Shown here in pieces: positions 1 through 6,742 of a stretch of DNA of 8,734 bases. Position 1 is the first letter of the stretch. The number at the start of each line of letters is the position of its first letter. The notes below the pieces were generated by a model, which was not told where the DNA came from, ran no database searches, and worked only from the letters and a program-made list of their open reading frames with translations. The translations under genes were made by a program, and so were the position numbers. The DNA is from an uncultured Clostridium sp. (GTDB lineage Bacteria; Bacillota; Clostridia; TANB77; CAG-508), in NCBI GenBank assembly GCA_950059165.1, contig CATLUC010000035.1, positions 1 through 8,734 of the forward strand, written 5' to 3'.

Positions 1-109
1 TAATAATTAAAATTGAAAAAAACATCTTATCTCAGAAAGATTAACAATGCTTATCATACAAAGCAAAAAGAAGGTATTAACCTTAAATTTTAAAATAGGA
101 GGAATAAAA

Positions 110-1975
110 GTGAGAAAAGATTACAAATTTTTAAAATCATTAGCATTAACAGGTATATTAGCAACCAGTATTTTAGGAACTGTAGCTTATGCTGATACAG
201 AAAATAAGGATGTAAAAACAGAGCCAATAGGTATTTTCAATAAATTGGTAACAGATACAAAAAACGTAGTTCCATTTGTTTTAACAAACAGACAAGACTA
301 CATTTCAAAGAAAGACATTGAAGAAAATAATGAATTTCAAAACAAAAAAGTAACATTTAATAGAGAAGTAGGAGAAGATACAATTTTACATACAGGAGAT
401 ACTTTTAAAGTAGATGGAACAACATATACAATACTTATCTATGGGGATGTTAATCAAGATGGATATGTAGATGTTTTTGACGCTTTAACAATTCAAGAAA
501 ATGTATTTGAATGTAATTTAAGCGATACTCAAAAAGTAGCAGCTAATGTAATAATAGCAGATGGTTCTGAAATGGATGTTTTTGATGCTTTAGCAATCCA
601 ACAATATAGTGGTGAATTTAGAGAAACAATTCCAGATAAAATACCGGAAAAAGAAGAAACTCAGACACCAACACCACCTCCAACACCACCAACAGAAACA
701 AATAAAATAACAGATTTTATACCAACAGATTTAACAACACTAGATTTAGAATATCATCGTTATGATAGCAAAATTGTTATAGGTACGGTAAAATCATCAA
801 ATGATCAACAACTATTAAAAAAATACATAAAATATACAGTAAAAAAAGAAGATGGTACAAGCGTATCTAATGCTTTAACATACGAAGAAAAAGCAGGAGA
901 AACAGGAACATTTAATATTGAATTTTATGCGACAGAAAAAGGAACATATACAATTACACCATGCGTACAAGGAAAAGATGGATTAATTGAAAAAACTAGT
1001 GAAAATATTACAATTGAAGTAAAAGAAAACCTTGAAGTAACAGATATAGAAATAGTAGGAATTTCTAATAAAATTACAGTAAGTAAAGAAAAAACAAAAC
1101 AATTTGCTATAAAATTATGGCATAAATATACAAATACAGTAAAAGAAGATATTACAAATCAAGTAGCAATTACTGATATTTCAAGAGTAAAAACAGGTAA
1201 TAATTCACAAGTAAGTTTTAGACAAAATGATACAAATAAAACTTTAATAACAGTAAATGCTGAAGGTAAATTTACAGGAGCTTCAACTGCACGACTTGGA
1301 TACATCGACGTAGGAGGAGTTACAGAAGGAACAGGAGATACAGTAACAATAAAAATAGGAAGCAAAGAAGTTACATTTACTATAGATATTACAGGAAAAG
1401 CAGAATTAGCAGGAATAACAACAAATGGAACAAGTAAAACTGAAAGAATAAATATCAATTTATATACAAATATTGCAGATACTGAAGCAGAAACTACAGA
1501 CATTAGTGTAAATGGTGTAGGAAAAATATATAAGATTAATAATGAATACATACATAAAAATACTGATAATAAAATTTATACAATAGTACCAATACAGTTA
1601 ATAGATACAGAAAATGATACAATAAAAATAACATATAATAACCTAGTTAGTGATACAATTACGGATACTTCAACAACGACACAAGGTGGAAAAATTGCAA
1701 TTACAGTAGATGTACCAACAATTAGACCAAGCGATATAGGATATGTAGCATATACAATAAAAGAAGATCCAATTACAAAGAAACCAATGTATGTAGAAGC
1801 AACAGGAAGTGAAAATGTTGATGCTATAGGTATAGGTTTAAAACTTCCAACTGATACAGATAGTATAGGTAGAGTAGAAGCTGGAAAACAAGGTGGAGTA
1901 AAAATAGACTGTGGAGAAGATACTAAACGTATAAGTACACCTATTTATATAACAATAAAACCTGAAAATCCATAA
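110..1975 (+). CDS. Secreted dockerin-like / Ig-like repeat protein
   Basis: This encodes a 621-residue exported protein. I start it at GTG 110 because AGGAGG at 97-102 sits 7 nt upstream and the protein then opens with a clean signal peptide: basic RKDYKFLK, a hydrophobic core, and AYA|DT cleavage near residues 28/29. An in-frame ATG at 47 has no such site. Residues 112-131 form a dockerin-like calcium loop (D113, N115, D117, D121, D124; GDVNQDGYVDVFDAL). A second, related copy at about 146-167 (DVFDALAIQQ) has lost its first ligands. A Pro/Thr linker follows at about 172-198. The rest is Thr/Lys/Ile-rich beta-type sequence, probably several Ig-like domains. There is no LPXTG motif and no C-terminal anchor. 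Dockerins usually bind cohesins in extracellular complexes; that role here is inference. Placement near the N-terminus is less common than at the C-terminus. A substrate or catalytic domain is not recognisable. Confidence 0.85.
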   Translation: MRKDYKFLKSLALTGILATSILGTVAYADTENKDVKTEPIGIFNKLVTDTKNVVPFVLTNRQDYISKKDIEENNEFQNKKVTFNREVGEDTILHTGDTFKVDGTTYTILIYGDVNQDGYVDVFDALTIQENVFECNLSDTQKVAANVIIADGSEMDVFDALAIQQYSGEFRETIPDKIPEKEETQTPTPPPTPPTETNKITDFIPTDLTTLDLEYHRYDSKIVIGTVKSSNDQQLLKKYIKYTVKKEDGTSVSNALTYEEKAGETGTFNIEFYATEKGTYTITPCVQGKDGLIEKTSENITIEVKENLEVTDIEIVGISNKITVSKEKTKQFAIKLWHKYTNTVKEDITNQVAITDISRVKTGNNSQVSFRQNDTNKTLITVNAEGKFTGASTARLGYIDVGGVTEGTGDTVTIKIGSKEVTFTIDITGKAELAGITTNGTSKTERININLYTNIADTEAETTDISVNGVGKIYKINNEYIHKNTDNKIYTIVPIQLIDTENDTIKITYNNLVSDTITDTSTTTQGGKIAITVDVPTIRPSDIGYVAYTIKEDPITKKPMYVEATGSENVDAIGIGLKLPTDTDSIGRVEAGKQGGVKIDCGEDTKRISTPIYITIKPENP

Positions 1976-2019
1976 TATAAATAAAGCCTTAAAAGTTATA
2001 TTATATAAACAATCCAATC

Positions 2020-2060
2020 GAGGTAAGAACTTAAAACTAAGTTTTTACCTCTTCTTTTTT
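2020..2060 (+). terminator. Intrinsic terminator after the dockerin-like gene
   Basis: A 13-bp stem (GAGGTAAGAACTT at 2020-2032 with AAGTTTTTACCTC at 2039-2051, one G-T wobble) encloses a 6-nt loop. The T-rich tract TTCTTTTTT at 2052-2060 follows directly. It lies 44 nt past the stop codon and separates the secreted-protein gene from the der block. Confidence 0.9.
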
Positions 2061-2130
2061 ACCCAAAACCCATAAAAAAGGTTATTCGGTGCCTGTCCCA
2101 ATTATGCCCAAAAGGTCACAAAAAATTTAC

Positions 2131-2159
2131 TTTACAAAATAGAATAAAGATGATATATT
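2131..2159 (+). promoter_or_regulatory. Probable vegetative promoter for der
   Basis: TTTACA at 2131-2136 and TATATT at 2154-2159 are separated by exactly 17 nt, which fits a sigma-A type promoter. Transcription would start near 2166, about 28 nt before the der ATG, leaving room for the GAGG ribosome site at 2181-2184. Confidence 0.65.
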
Positions 2160-2193
2160 ATAAATAATCAAAAAAGAAAAGAGGACACAAAAT

Positions 2194-3514
2194 ATGAAGC
2201 CAATTGTAGCAATAATTCGGAAAGCCAAATGTAGGTAAATCCACCTTTTTCAATTACTTGGTGGGAAGTAGAATTTCAATAGTGCAAGATACACCTGGTG
2301 TAACAAGGGACAGAGTTTATGCAGAAACTAACTGGAGAGGAAGAAATTTTACTTTAATTGATACAGGAGGAATAGAGGTAGATACAGAAGATGTTATTTT
2401 ATCACAAATGAGGGAACAAGCAAATCTTGCAATAGCAATGGCAGATGTTATTTTGTTTTTAACTGATATCAAGCAAGGGGTTACAGCAGCAGATAAAGAA
2501 ATTGCTTTAATGCTTAAAAAAGCAGGAAAGCCAATTGTTTTAGTATGCAATAAAGCAGACAATTTTGAAAAAGATAAGCAAGAAGCTTATGAGTTTTACA
2601 ATTTAGGTATTGGGGAACCACATCCTATTTCTAGTAGTAATGCAATTGGAATTGGAGATGTGTTAGATAAAATTTATGAAAGTTTTCCACCTAAAACAGA
2701 GAACGAGAAAGAGGAAAATATAATAAAGGTTGCTGTTATTGGAAAACCAAATGTAGGGAAATCATCTTTAATTAATAAAATATTGGGAGAAAAAAGAGCA
2801 ATTGTAAGTGACATAGCAGGGACTACTCGTGATGCAATAGATACGGAGTTTGAAAATGATAAAGGAAAATATGTTTTTATTGATACTGCTGGAATTCGTA
2901 GAAAAAGCAAAGTGAAAGAATCTATTGAAAAGTTTAGTATTATGAGAACACTTTTAGCAGTAGAAAGAGCAGATGTCTGCTTAATGATGATAGATGCAAC
3001 AGAAGGTGTAACAGACCAAGATACTAAAATTGCAGGAGAAGCACATGAGGCAGGTAAAGGTGTTATTATTGTTGTGAATAAATGGGATGAGGTTGAAAAA
3101 GAAACAGGAACATTGGAAAAATATAAAAAAGAAGTGTATGAAAAATTAAAATATTTATCTTATGCACCAATGATTTTTATTTCAGCAAAAACAGGTCAAA
3201 GGGTAGAAAAATTATTTGAATTAATAAACCATGTAGCTACGCAAAATGCATTAAGAGTATCAACATCAATTTTAAACCAAGTTATAAACGAAGCAATTGC
3301 AATTGTTCAACCACCAACAGATAAAGGAAAAAGGTTAAAAATTTATTATGGGACTCAGAGCTCTACCAAGCCACCAACATTTGTAATATTTGTAAACAAT
3401 AAAGAATTGTTCCATTTTTTTTTTTTATTGTATTTAGTAAATCAAATTAGAAAAGAGTTTGGTTTAGAGGGGACACCAGTTAGAATTATAGTAAGGGAAA
3501 AGATTGAAAAATAA
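2194..3514 (+). CDS. der: Ribosome-assembly GTPase Der (EngA), reading frame broken by one extra base
   Basis: Der is a two-GTPase-domain protein needed for 50S subunit maturation. The true start is ATG 2194 (GAGG at 2181-2184), but C2218 is one base too many. As read, the frame gives MKPIVAII and then stops at 2236-2238. Dropping C2218 restores GKPNVGKST and a 439-residue protein of normal family length. In that numbering the first G domain shows G1 at 9-17, TPGVTRD, DTGG (56-59), NKAD (119-122) and SSSNAIG as a weak G5. The second shows GKPNVGKSS (183-191), AGTTRD, DTAG (230-233), NKWD (295-298) and SAKTG (330-334). A KH-like domain follows, with KPPTF and the family's FGLEGTPVR. Near the end the usual aromatic/Arg positions read FFLL (409-412) over a 12-T run. 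The in-frame TTG at 2258 would omit the first P-loop and has no ribosome site. Der is normally essential, so a sequence error is the simplest explanation. Confidence 0.93.
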
Positions 3515-3545
3515 TTACAATTTTGATGTTGTGAAGGCGAACTGC

Positions 3546-3594
3546 ATTTGAAATTTAATCAACATATAAATAGTATGCCTCATAAATTTCAAAT
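3546..3594. repeat. Inverted repeat upstream of plsY
   Basis: ATTTGAAATTTA at 3546-3557 is the exact reverse complement of TAAATTTCAAAT at 3583-3594, with 25 nt between. There is no clear T-run after it in this position, so I do not call it a terminator. It lies in the der-plsY gap and overlaps a possible promoter. Confidence 0.5.
3548..3576 (+). promoter_or_regulatory. Possible promoter for plsY
   Basis: TTGAAA at 3548-3553 is followed after 17 nt by TAGTAT at 3571-3576, a four-of-six match to the -10 consensus. The -35 falls inside the left arm of the inverted repeat at 3546-3594. In such AT-rich DNA a chance match is quite possible. Confidence 0.35.
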
Positions 3595-3632
3595 TTAATT
3601 CTTTTCTAATCAAAAAAAGAAAGGAGAAAAAA

Positions 3633-4277
3633 ATGATTGTATATGTTATTATGGCAATTATTGCCTATTGTATAGGAAGTGTAAATTTTTCTGTTATTAT
3701 TAGTAAAAAAGTTGCAGGTTTTGACGTAAGAGAAAAAGGAAGTGGATGTGCAGGAAGCACAAATATGTTACGTTCAGTAGGAAAAAAGGCAGCAGCAATT
3801 ACTTTAGTATGTGACATATTAAAAGGAGTTATATCAATAGCAATTGCTATCATAATTGGTAATTTAATAAATGAAGTAAACAAAGAACTGTTAGTTCAAA
3901 TTGCAGGTATTGCAGTAGTAATTGGACATACATTTCCAATATTCTTTGGCTTTAAAGGTGGAAAAGGAGTTGCAACATCTTTAGGAATTATATTAATGAG
4001 TAATTGGAAAATAGGGTTAATTTGTTTAGTATTTGCATTGGTAATAATGGCTTTAACTAGAATGGTATCTTTGGGTTCTTGTGGTGCAGCTATATTATTT
4101 CCTGTACTAACATTGTTTATTAATGACAGCTACACGGTTTTAGCAGATGAAAGAAAAGGAAGCACATATTTAATTTATAGTGTAATTTTAGCTGTAATTG
4201 TGTTATATAACCATAGAAGTAACATTAAAAGACTACTAAATGGAACTGAAAATAAATTAAGTTTTTCAAAAAAATAG
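3633..4277 (+). CDS. plsY: Acyl-phosphate:glycerol-3-phosphate acyltransferase PlsY
   Basis: PlsY is an integral membrane enzyme that transfers an acyl group from acyl-phosphate (made by PlsX) to glycerol 3-phosphate, giving lysophosphatidic acid. The 214-residue protein is of normal family length and strongly hydrophobic, with several membrane segments. Family motifs are in order: GSVNFSVIISKK (15-26), GSGCAGSTN (36-44), GHTFP (98-102), KGGKGVATSLG (108-118) and the C-terminal HRSNIKRLLNGTENK (194-208). The second motif departs from the usual GSGNxGATN, with Cys for Asn and Ser for Ala. The first has Asn where many members have Pro. ATG 3633 follows AAAGGAG at 3620-3626 with 6 nt spacing. 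The last codons (SFSKK) lie inside a 64-bp tandem duplication. The neighbour gpsA makes its substrate, which supports the assignment. Confidence 0.95.
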   Translation: MIVYVIMAIIAYCIGSVNFSVIISKKVAGFDVREKGSGCAGSTNMLRSVGKKAAAITLVCDILKGVISIAIAIIIGNLINEVNKELLVQIAGIAVVIGHTFPIFFGFKGGKGVATSLGIILMSNWKIGLICLVFALVIMALTRMVSLGSCGAAILFPVLTLFINDSYTVLADERKGSTYLIYSVILAVIVLYNHRSNIKRLLNGTENKLSFSKK

Positions 4278-4379
4278 GATTTTAGGGTCGTTCATAAATT
4301 TTACAAATTTATGAAAAAATTTAAGCTTTTCAAAAAAATAGGCTTCTAGAGTCGTTCCTAAATCATACAAATTTATAAA
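4259..4379 (+). repeat. Imperfect 64-bp tandem duplication, plsY tail to gpsA leader
   Basis: Copy 1 (about 4259-4315) and copy 2 (about 4323-4379) align with a 64-nt offset. Both read AAG-TTTTCAAAAAAATAGG, then TAG-GTCGTTC, then ACAAATTTAT. Copy 1 holds the last codons and stop of plsY; copy 2 holds a noncoding image of that tail and leads into the gpsA ribosome site. Copy 1 also contains a perfect 11-bp inverted repeat (TTCATAAATTT at 4291-4301, AAATTTATGAA at 4305-4315, 3-nt loop) that is degraded in copy 2. Confidence 0.75.
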
Positions 4380-4393
4380 GGAGGTTTTTAATT

Positions 4394-5377
4394 GTGGAAA
4401 AAATAGCAATTATTGGAAGTGGAAGTTGGGGAGTGGCCTTAGCTACACATTTAGCAAGATGTGGAAAGAAAGTTAATATATGGTCATTTTCAGAAGAAGA
4501 AAAAAATCAAATTAATAAAGAAAGAAAATGCAAGTTTTTGCCAGATTTAGTTATACATGAAAATATAACATGTTCAACTAATTTTGAAGAAGTAATACAA
4601 GGAGCAAATTTTATTTTACATGTAACACCATCAAAATTCACAAGAGATACTTTTAAGCAATATAAACAATATGTAGAGGATAAACCTGTTATTATTTGTT
4701 CAAAAGGTTTTGAAAAAGAAAGTTTAAAAACATTAGATGAAGTCATTTTAGAAGAATTACCAACAGCAAAAGTTGGAGTGCTTTCAGGACCTAGCCATGC
4801 AGAAGAAGTGTCAATTGCAGTTCCAACAGTTTTAGTAATTGCTTCTAAACATGATGAAATTTTGACAATGGTACAAAATGCGTTTATGTGTAATGAAATG
4901 AGAATTTATACATCAGAAGATGTAAAAGGAGTAGAATTAGGAGGAGCATTAAAAAATATAATTGCTTTTTGTGCAGGAGTAGCAGCAGGAATAGGATTAG
5001 GAGACAATAGTTTTGCAGCTTTGATAACAAGAGGGTTAAATGAGCTAACTAGGTTAGGAGTAAAATTAGGTGGCGAAAAAGAAACATTTTATGGTTTAAG
5101 TGGATTAGGAGATTTAATTGTAACTTGTCTTAGTGAACATAGCAGAAATAGAAAGGCTGGAAAATTAATTGGACAGGGAAAAACATTAGAAGAAACAAAA
5201 AAAGAAGTTGGCATGGTAATTGAAAGTATTGACAATATCGAAGTTGCATATCAATTATGCAAAATTCATAAAATTGATATGCCAATTGTAGAAGCAGTTT
5301 ATCAAGTCATTTACGAAAATTTAGACCCACAAGAAGCTGTCAAAAAATTAATGACAAGAAACAAAAAAAGTGAATAA
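4394..5377 (+). CDS. gpsA: NAD(P)-dependent glycerol-3-phosphate dehydrogenase GpsA
   Basis: GpsA is a cytosolic enzyme that reduces dihydroxyacetone phosphate to sn-glycerol 3-phosphate for phospholipid synthesis. The 327-residue protein has normal length and all expected landmarks: Rossmann GSGSWG (8-13), CSKGFE (102-107), GPSHAEEV (132-139), the GALKNI segment with the likely catalytic K187, SGLGDLIVTC (236-245) and SRNRKAG (250-256). The start is GTG 4394, with AAGGAGG at 4378-4384 and 9 nt spacing. That ribosome site lies at the end of the second copy of the tandem duplication. I find no convincing terminator between plsY and gpsA, so co-transcription is likely. In many endospore formers spoIVA lies close downstream of gpsA; here a repeat and a zinc-ribbon gene follow instead. 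Confidence 0.96.
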   Translation: MEKIAIIGSGSWGVALATHLARCGKKVNIWSFSEEEKNQINKERKCKFLPDLVIHENITCSTNFEEVIQGANFILHVTPSKFTRDTFKQYKQYVEDKPVIICSKGFEKESLKTLDEVILEELPTAKVGVLSGPSHAEEVSIAVPTVLVIASKHDEILTMVQNAFMCNEMRIYTSEDVKGVELGGALKNIIAFCAGVAAGIGLGDNSFAALITRGLNELTRLGVKLGGEKETFYGLSGLGDLIVTCLSEHSRNRKAGKLIGQGKTLEETKKEVGMVIESIDNIEVAYQLCKIHKIDMPIVEAVYQVIYENLDPQEAVKKLMTRNKKSE

Positions 5378-5400
5378 TAAACATATAAAAATCAAATACT

Positions 5401-5515
5401 AAGAAAGTGACAATGTGAAATAGGGACGTTTCTTTTTTCACATTTTTGTGAAATCTGGGACACATCTATTTGTTTTAGGTTACACTTAAAGTCCCTGTTC
5501 CATTGTCTATTTCTT
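5401..5515. repeat. Degenerate palindromic repeat element (GGGACGTTTCTTTT family)
   Basis: The ends form an imperfect inverted repeat: 5401-5427 (AAGAAAGTGACAATG...AGGGAC) pairs with 5491-5515 (GTCCCTG...CATTGTCTATTTCTT) apart from a few mismatches and small gaps. Inside lies a 7-bp hairpin, TTTCACA (5436-5442) with TGTGAAA (5447-5453). The 14-nt core at 5423-5436 is identical to 6675-6688 in the palindrome at the end of dtd. This looks like an old copy of a dispersed repeat, REP or MITE-like. It could also fold to end gpsA transcription, but lacks a proper U-tract at its right end. Confidence 0.7.
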
Positions 5516-5534
5516 AAGAGAAAGGAAGAGAAAA

Positions 5535-6158
5535 ATGGAATTTTTTGATAAATTAGGTAAAAAAGCGTCAGAAGCATATAAAGTAACAGCTGACAAGACT
5601 GGAAAAATAGCAAAGGAAACTAAAATTAAATTTAGAATTGGAGAGTTAAAAAGCCAAATCAATAGTATATATGAAGAAATCGGTAAAAAAGTTTATGAAA
5701 AACATATAAGGGAAGAAGAATTATGTATTAAAAAAGATTTAGAAGAGCAATGCACTAAAATTGATGTATTAAGTGATGAAATTGATAGCCTTTTAAAAGA
5801 ATGTTTATTATTAAAAGATAAAAAGCAATGTCAAAAATGTTACAAAGAAATAGAAAAAGATGCTAAATTCTGTCCAAATTGTGGGGAAAAACAAAAAGAA
5901 GAACCAGCTAAAGAAGCAGAAATTTTAGAGGATTTAGAAAATACAGAAATTGAAGAAGACGAGCCACAAGAAAACAAAATAGTAATAGAGAGCTTAGAAC
6001 AAAATGCTGAAAATGAAGAAAAACAAGATAGCGCAGAAGAAGTAGAAGAAAGCAAAGATGATGAAAAAAGTTCAATAAATGAGGAAAAGACTAACTTAGA
6101 AAGAACTGTAGAAATAGAGTCGAATGTAGAGTTAGAAGAAGATGATGATGAAAAATAA
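5535..6158 (+). CDS. Zinc-ribbon protein with coiled-coil front and acidic tail
   Basis: This 207-residue protein has no signal peptide or membrane segment, so it is probably cytosolic. Residues 1-95 are charged and predicted helical, with the MEFFDKLGKKASEAY opening and an IGELKSQINSIYEEIGKKVYE stretch typical of a small family common in Clostridia. Four cysteines, C99-x2-C102 and C113-x2-C116 (FCPNCGEK), make a compact zinc ribbon. Residues from about 121 onward are almost wholly Glu/Asp/Lys/Asn/Ser, strongly acidic and likely disordered. ATG 5535 follows AAAGGA at 5521-5526. The function of the family is not known to me. The dtd gene begins 65 nt downstream with no terminator in between, so the two may share a transcript. 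The left edge of the gene abuts the palindromic repeat. Confidence 0.85.
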   Translation: MEFFDKLGKKASEAYKVTADKTGKIAKETKIKFRIGELKSQINSIYEEIGKKVYEKHIREEELCIKKDLEEQCTKIDVLSDEIDSLLKECLLLKDKKQCQKCYKEIEKDAKFCPNCGEKQKEEPAKEAEILEDLENTEIEEDEPQENKIVIESLEQNAENEEKQDSAEEVEESKDDEKSSINEEKTNLERTVEIESNVELEEDDDEK

Positions 6159-6223
6159 ATAAAAGTAAAAATAATTGCAATTTTGAAGTTTTACTTGAAG
6201 GACTTGGAAGGAAGAGATTAAAA

Positions 6224-6661
6224 TTGAAAATTGTTGTACAAAGAGTTAAAAATGCAGAAGTAGAAGTAGATGGAAAAACAGTAGGAAAAATAGAAGCAGG
6301 CTTTTTAGTGCTACTTGGAGTGACACATCAAGACACAAAAGAGCAAGCTGACTATTTAGTAAAGAAACTTTGCAATTTGCGAGTTTTTAGTGATGAAAAT
6401 GATAAAATGAATTTATCTGTAAAAGATGTTAATGGACAATTGCTAATTGTTTCCCAATTTACTCTATATGCAGATTGTAGTAATGGTAATAGACCTTCCT
6501 TTACAGAGGCTGCAAAGCCAGATAAGGCAAATGAATTATATGAATATTTTTGCAACCAATGTGAAAAAAATGAGATTCATGTAGAAAAAGGAATATTTGG
6601 TGCAGATATGAAAGTATCACTTTTAAATGATGGACCAGTTACAATTATAATTGAAAAATGA
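6224..6661 (+). CDS. dtd: D-aminoacyl-tRNA deacylase Dtd
   Basis: Dtd hydrolyses D-amino acids (and mischarged glycine) from tRNA and works as a cytosolic homodimer. The 145-residue length is typical. The two family signatures are intact: SQFTLYAD (77-84, with the Ser-Gln-x-x-Thr active-site region) and the cross-subunit GPVT (137-140). NRPSF (89-93) also fits. The start is TTG 6224, because the protein opens with the family's MKIVVQRV and AAGGAAGAG lies at 6208-6216. Its TGA stop (6659-6661) forms the outer end of a long palindrome shared with the convergent gene on the other strand. Nothing appears truncated. Confidence 0.95.
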   Translation: MKIVVQRVKNAEVEVDGKTVGKIEAGFLVLLGVTHQDTKEQADYLVKKLCNLRVFSDENDKMNLSVKDVNGQLLIVSQFTLYADCSNGNRPSFTEAAKPDKANELYEYFCNQCEKNEIHVEKGIFGADMKVSLLNDGPVTIIIEK

Positions 6662-6742
6662 GAGTGTCGCGTTGGGGACGTTTCTTTTGTGACGTTAACA
6701 TAAAAGCGTCGCAAAAGAAACGTCCCCAACGCGACACTTTCA
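6659..6742. repeat. Near-perfect 37-bp palindrome joining two convergent stop codons
   Basis: The left arm 6659-6695 and right arm 6706-6742 pair over 37 bp with only G-T wobbles, around a 10-nt loop (TAACATAAAA). The arms carry GTGTCGCGTTGGGGACG and its complement, noticeably more GC-rich than the surroundings. The outermost three bases on each side are the TGA stops of dtd (plus strand) and of the 93-residue gene (minus strand). The core GGGACGTTTCTTTT (6675-6688) recurs at 5423-5436. A bidirectional transcription stop is plausible, though there is no terminal U-tract. A mobile palindromic element such as REP or MITE is the other reading; both may apply. Confidence 0.9.

Noticed and set aside
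47..109. ATG at 47 as the start of the secreted protein
   Set aside because: It would add 21 residues in front of a complete signal peptide and lacks a ribosome site; GTG 110 has AGGAGG at ideal spacing.
1159..1551. Minus-strand open frame of 130 codons inside the dockerin-like gene
   Set aside because: It is the shadow of a Thr/Ile/Val-rich coding strand, gives a meaningless hydrophobic product, and has no start signals.
2258..2260. TTG 2258 as the real start of der
   Set aside because: It lacks a ribosome site and would remove the first P-loop; the missing N-terminus is present just upstream in the neighbouring frame.
4291..4315. 11-bp hairpin after plsY as a terminator
   Set aside because: The stem is almost all A/T and is followed by A residues, not T, so it does not fit an intrinsic terminator for the plus strand.
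5840..6055. Ser/Phe-rich minus-strand frame inside the zinc-ribbon gene
   Set aside because: It is the complement of the acidic GAA/GAT-rich tail and has no independent support.
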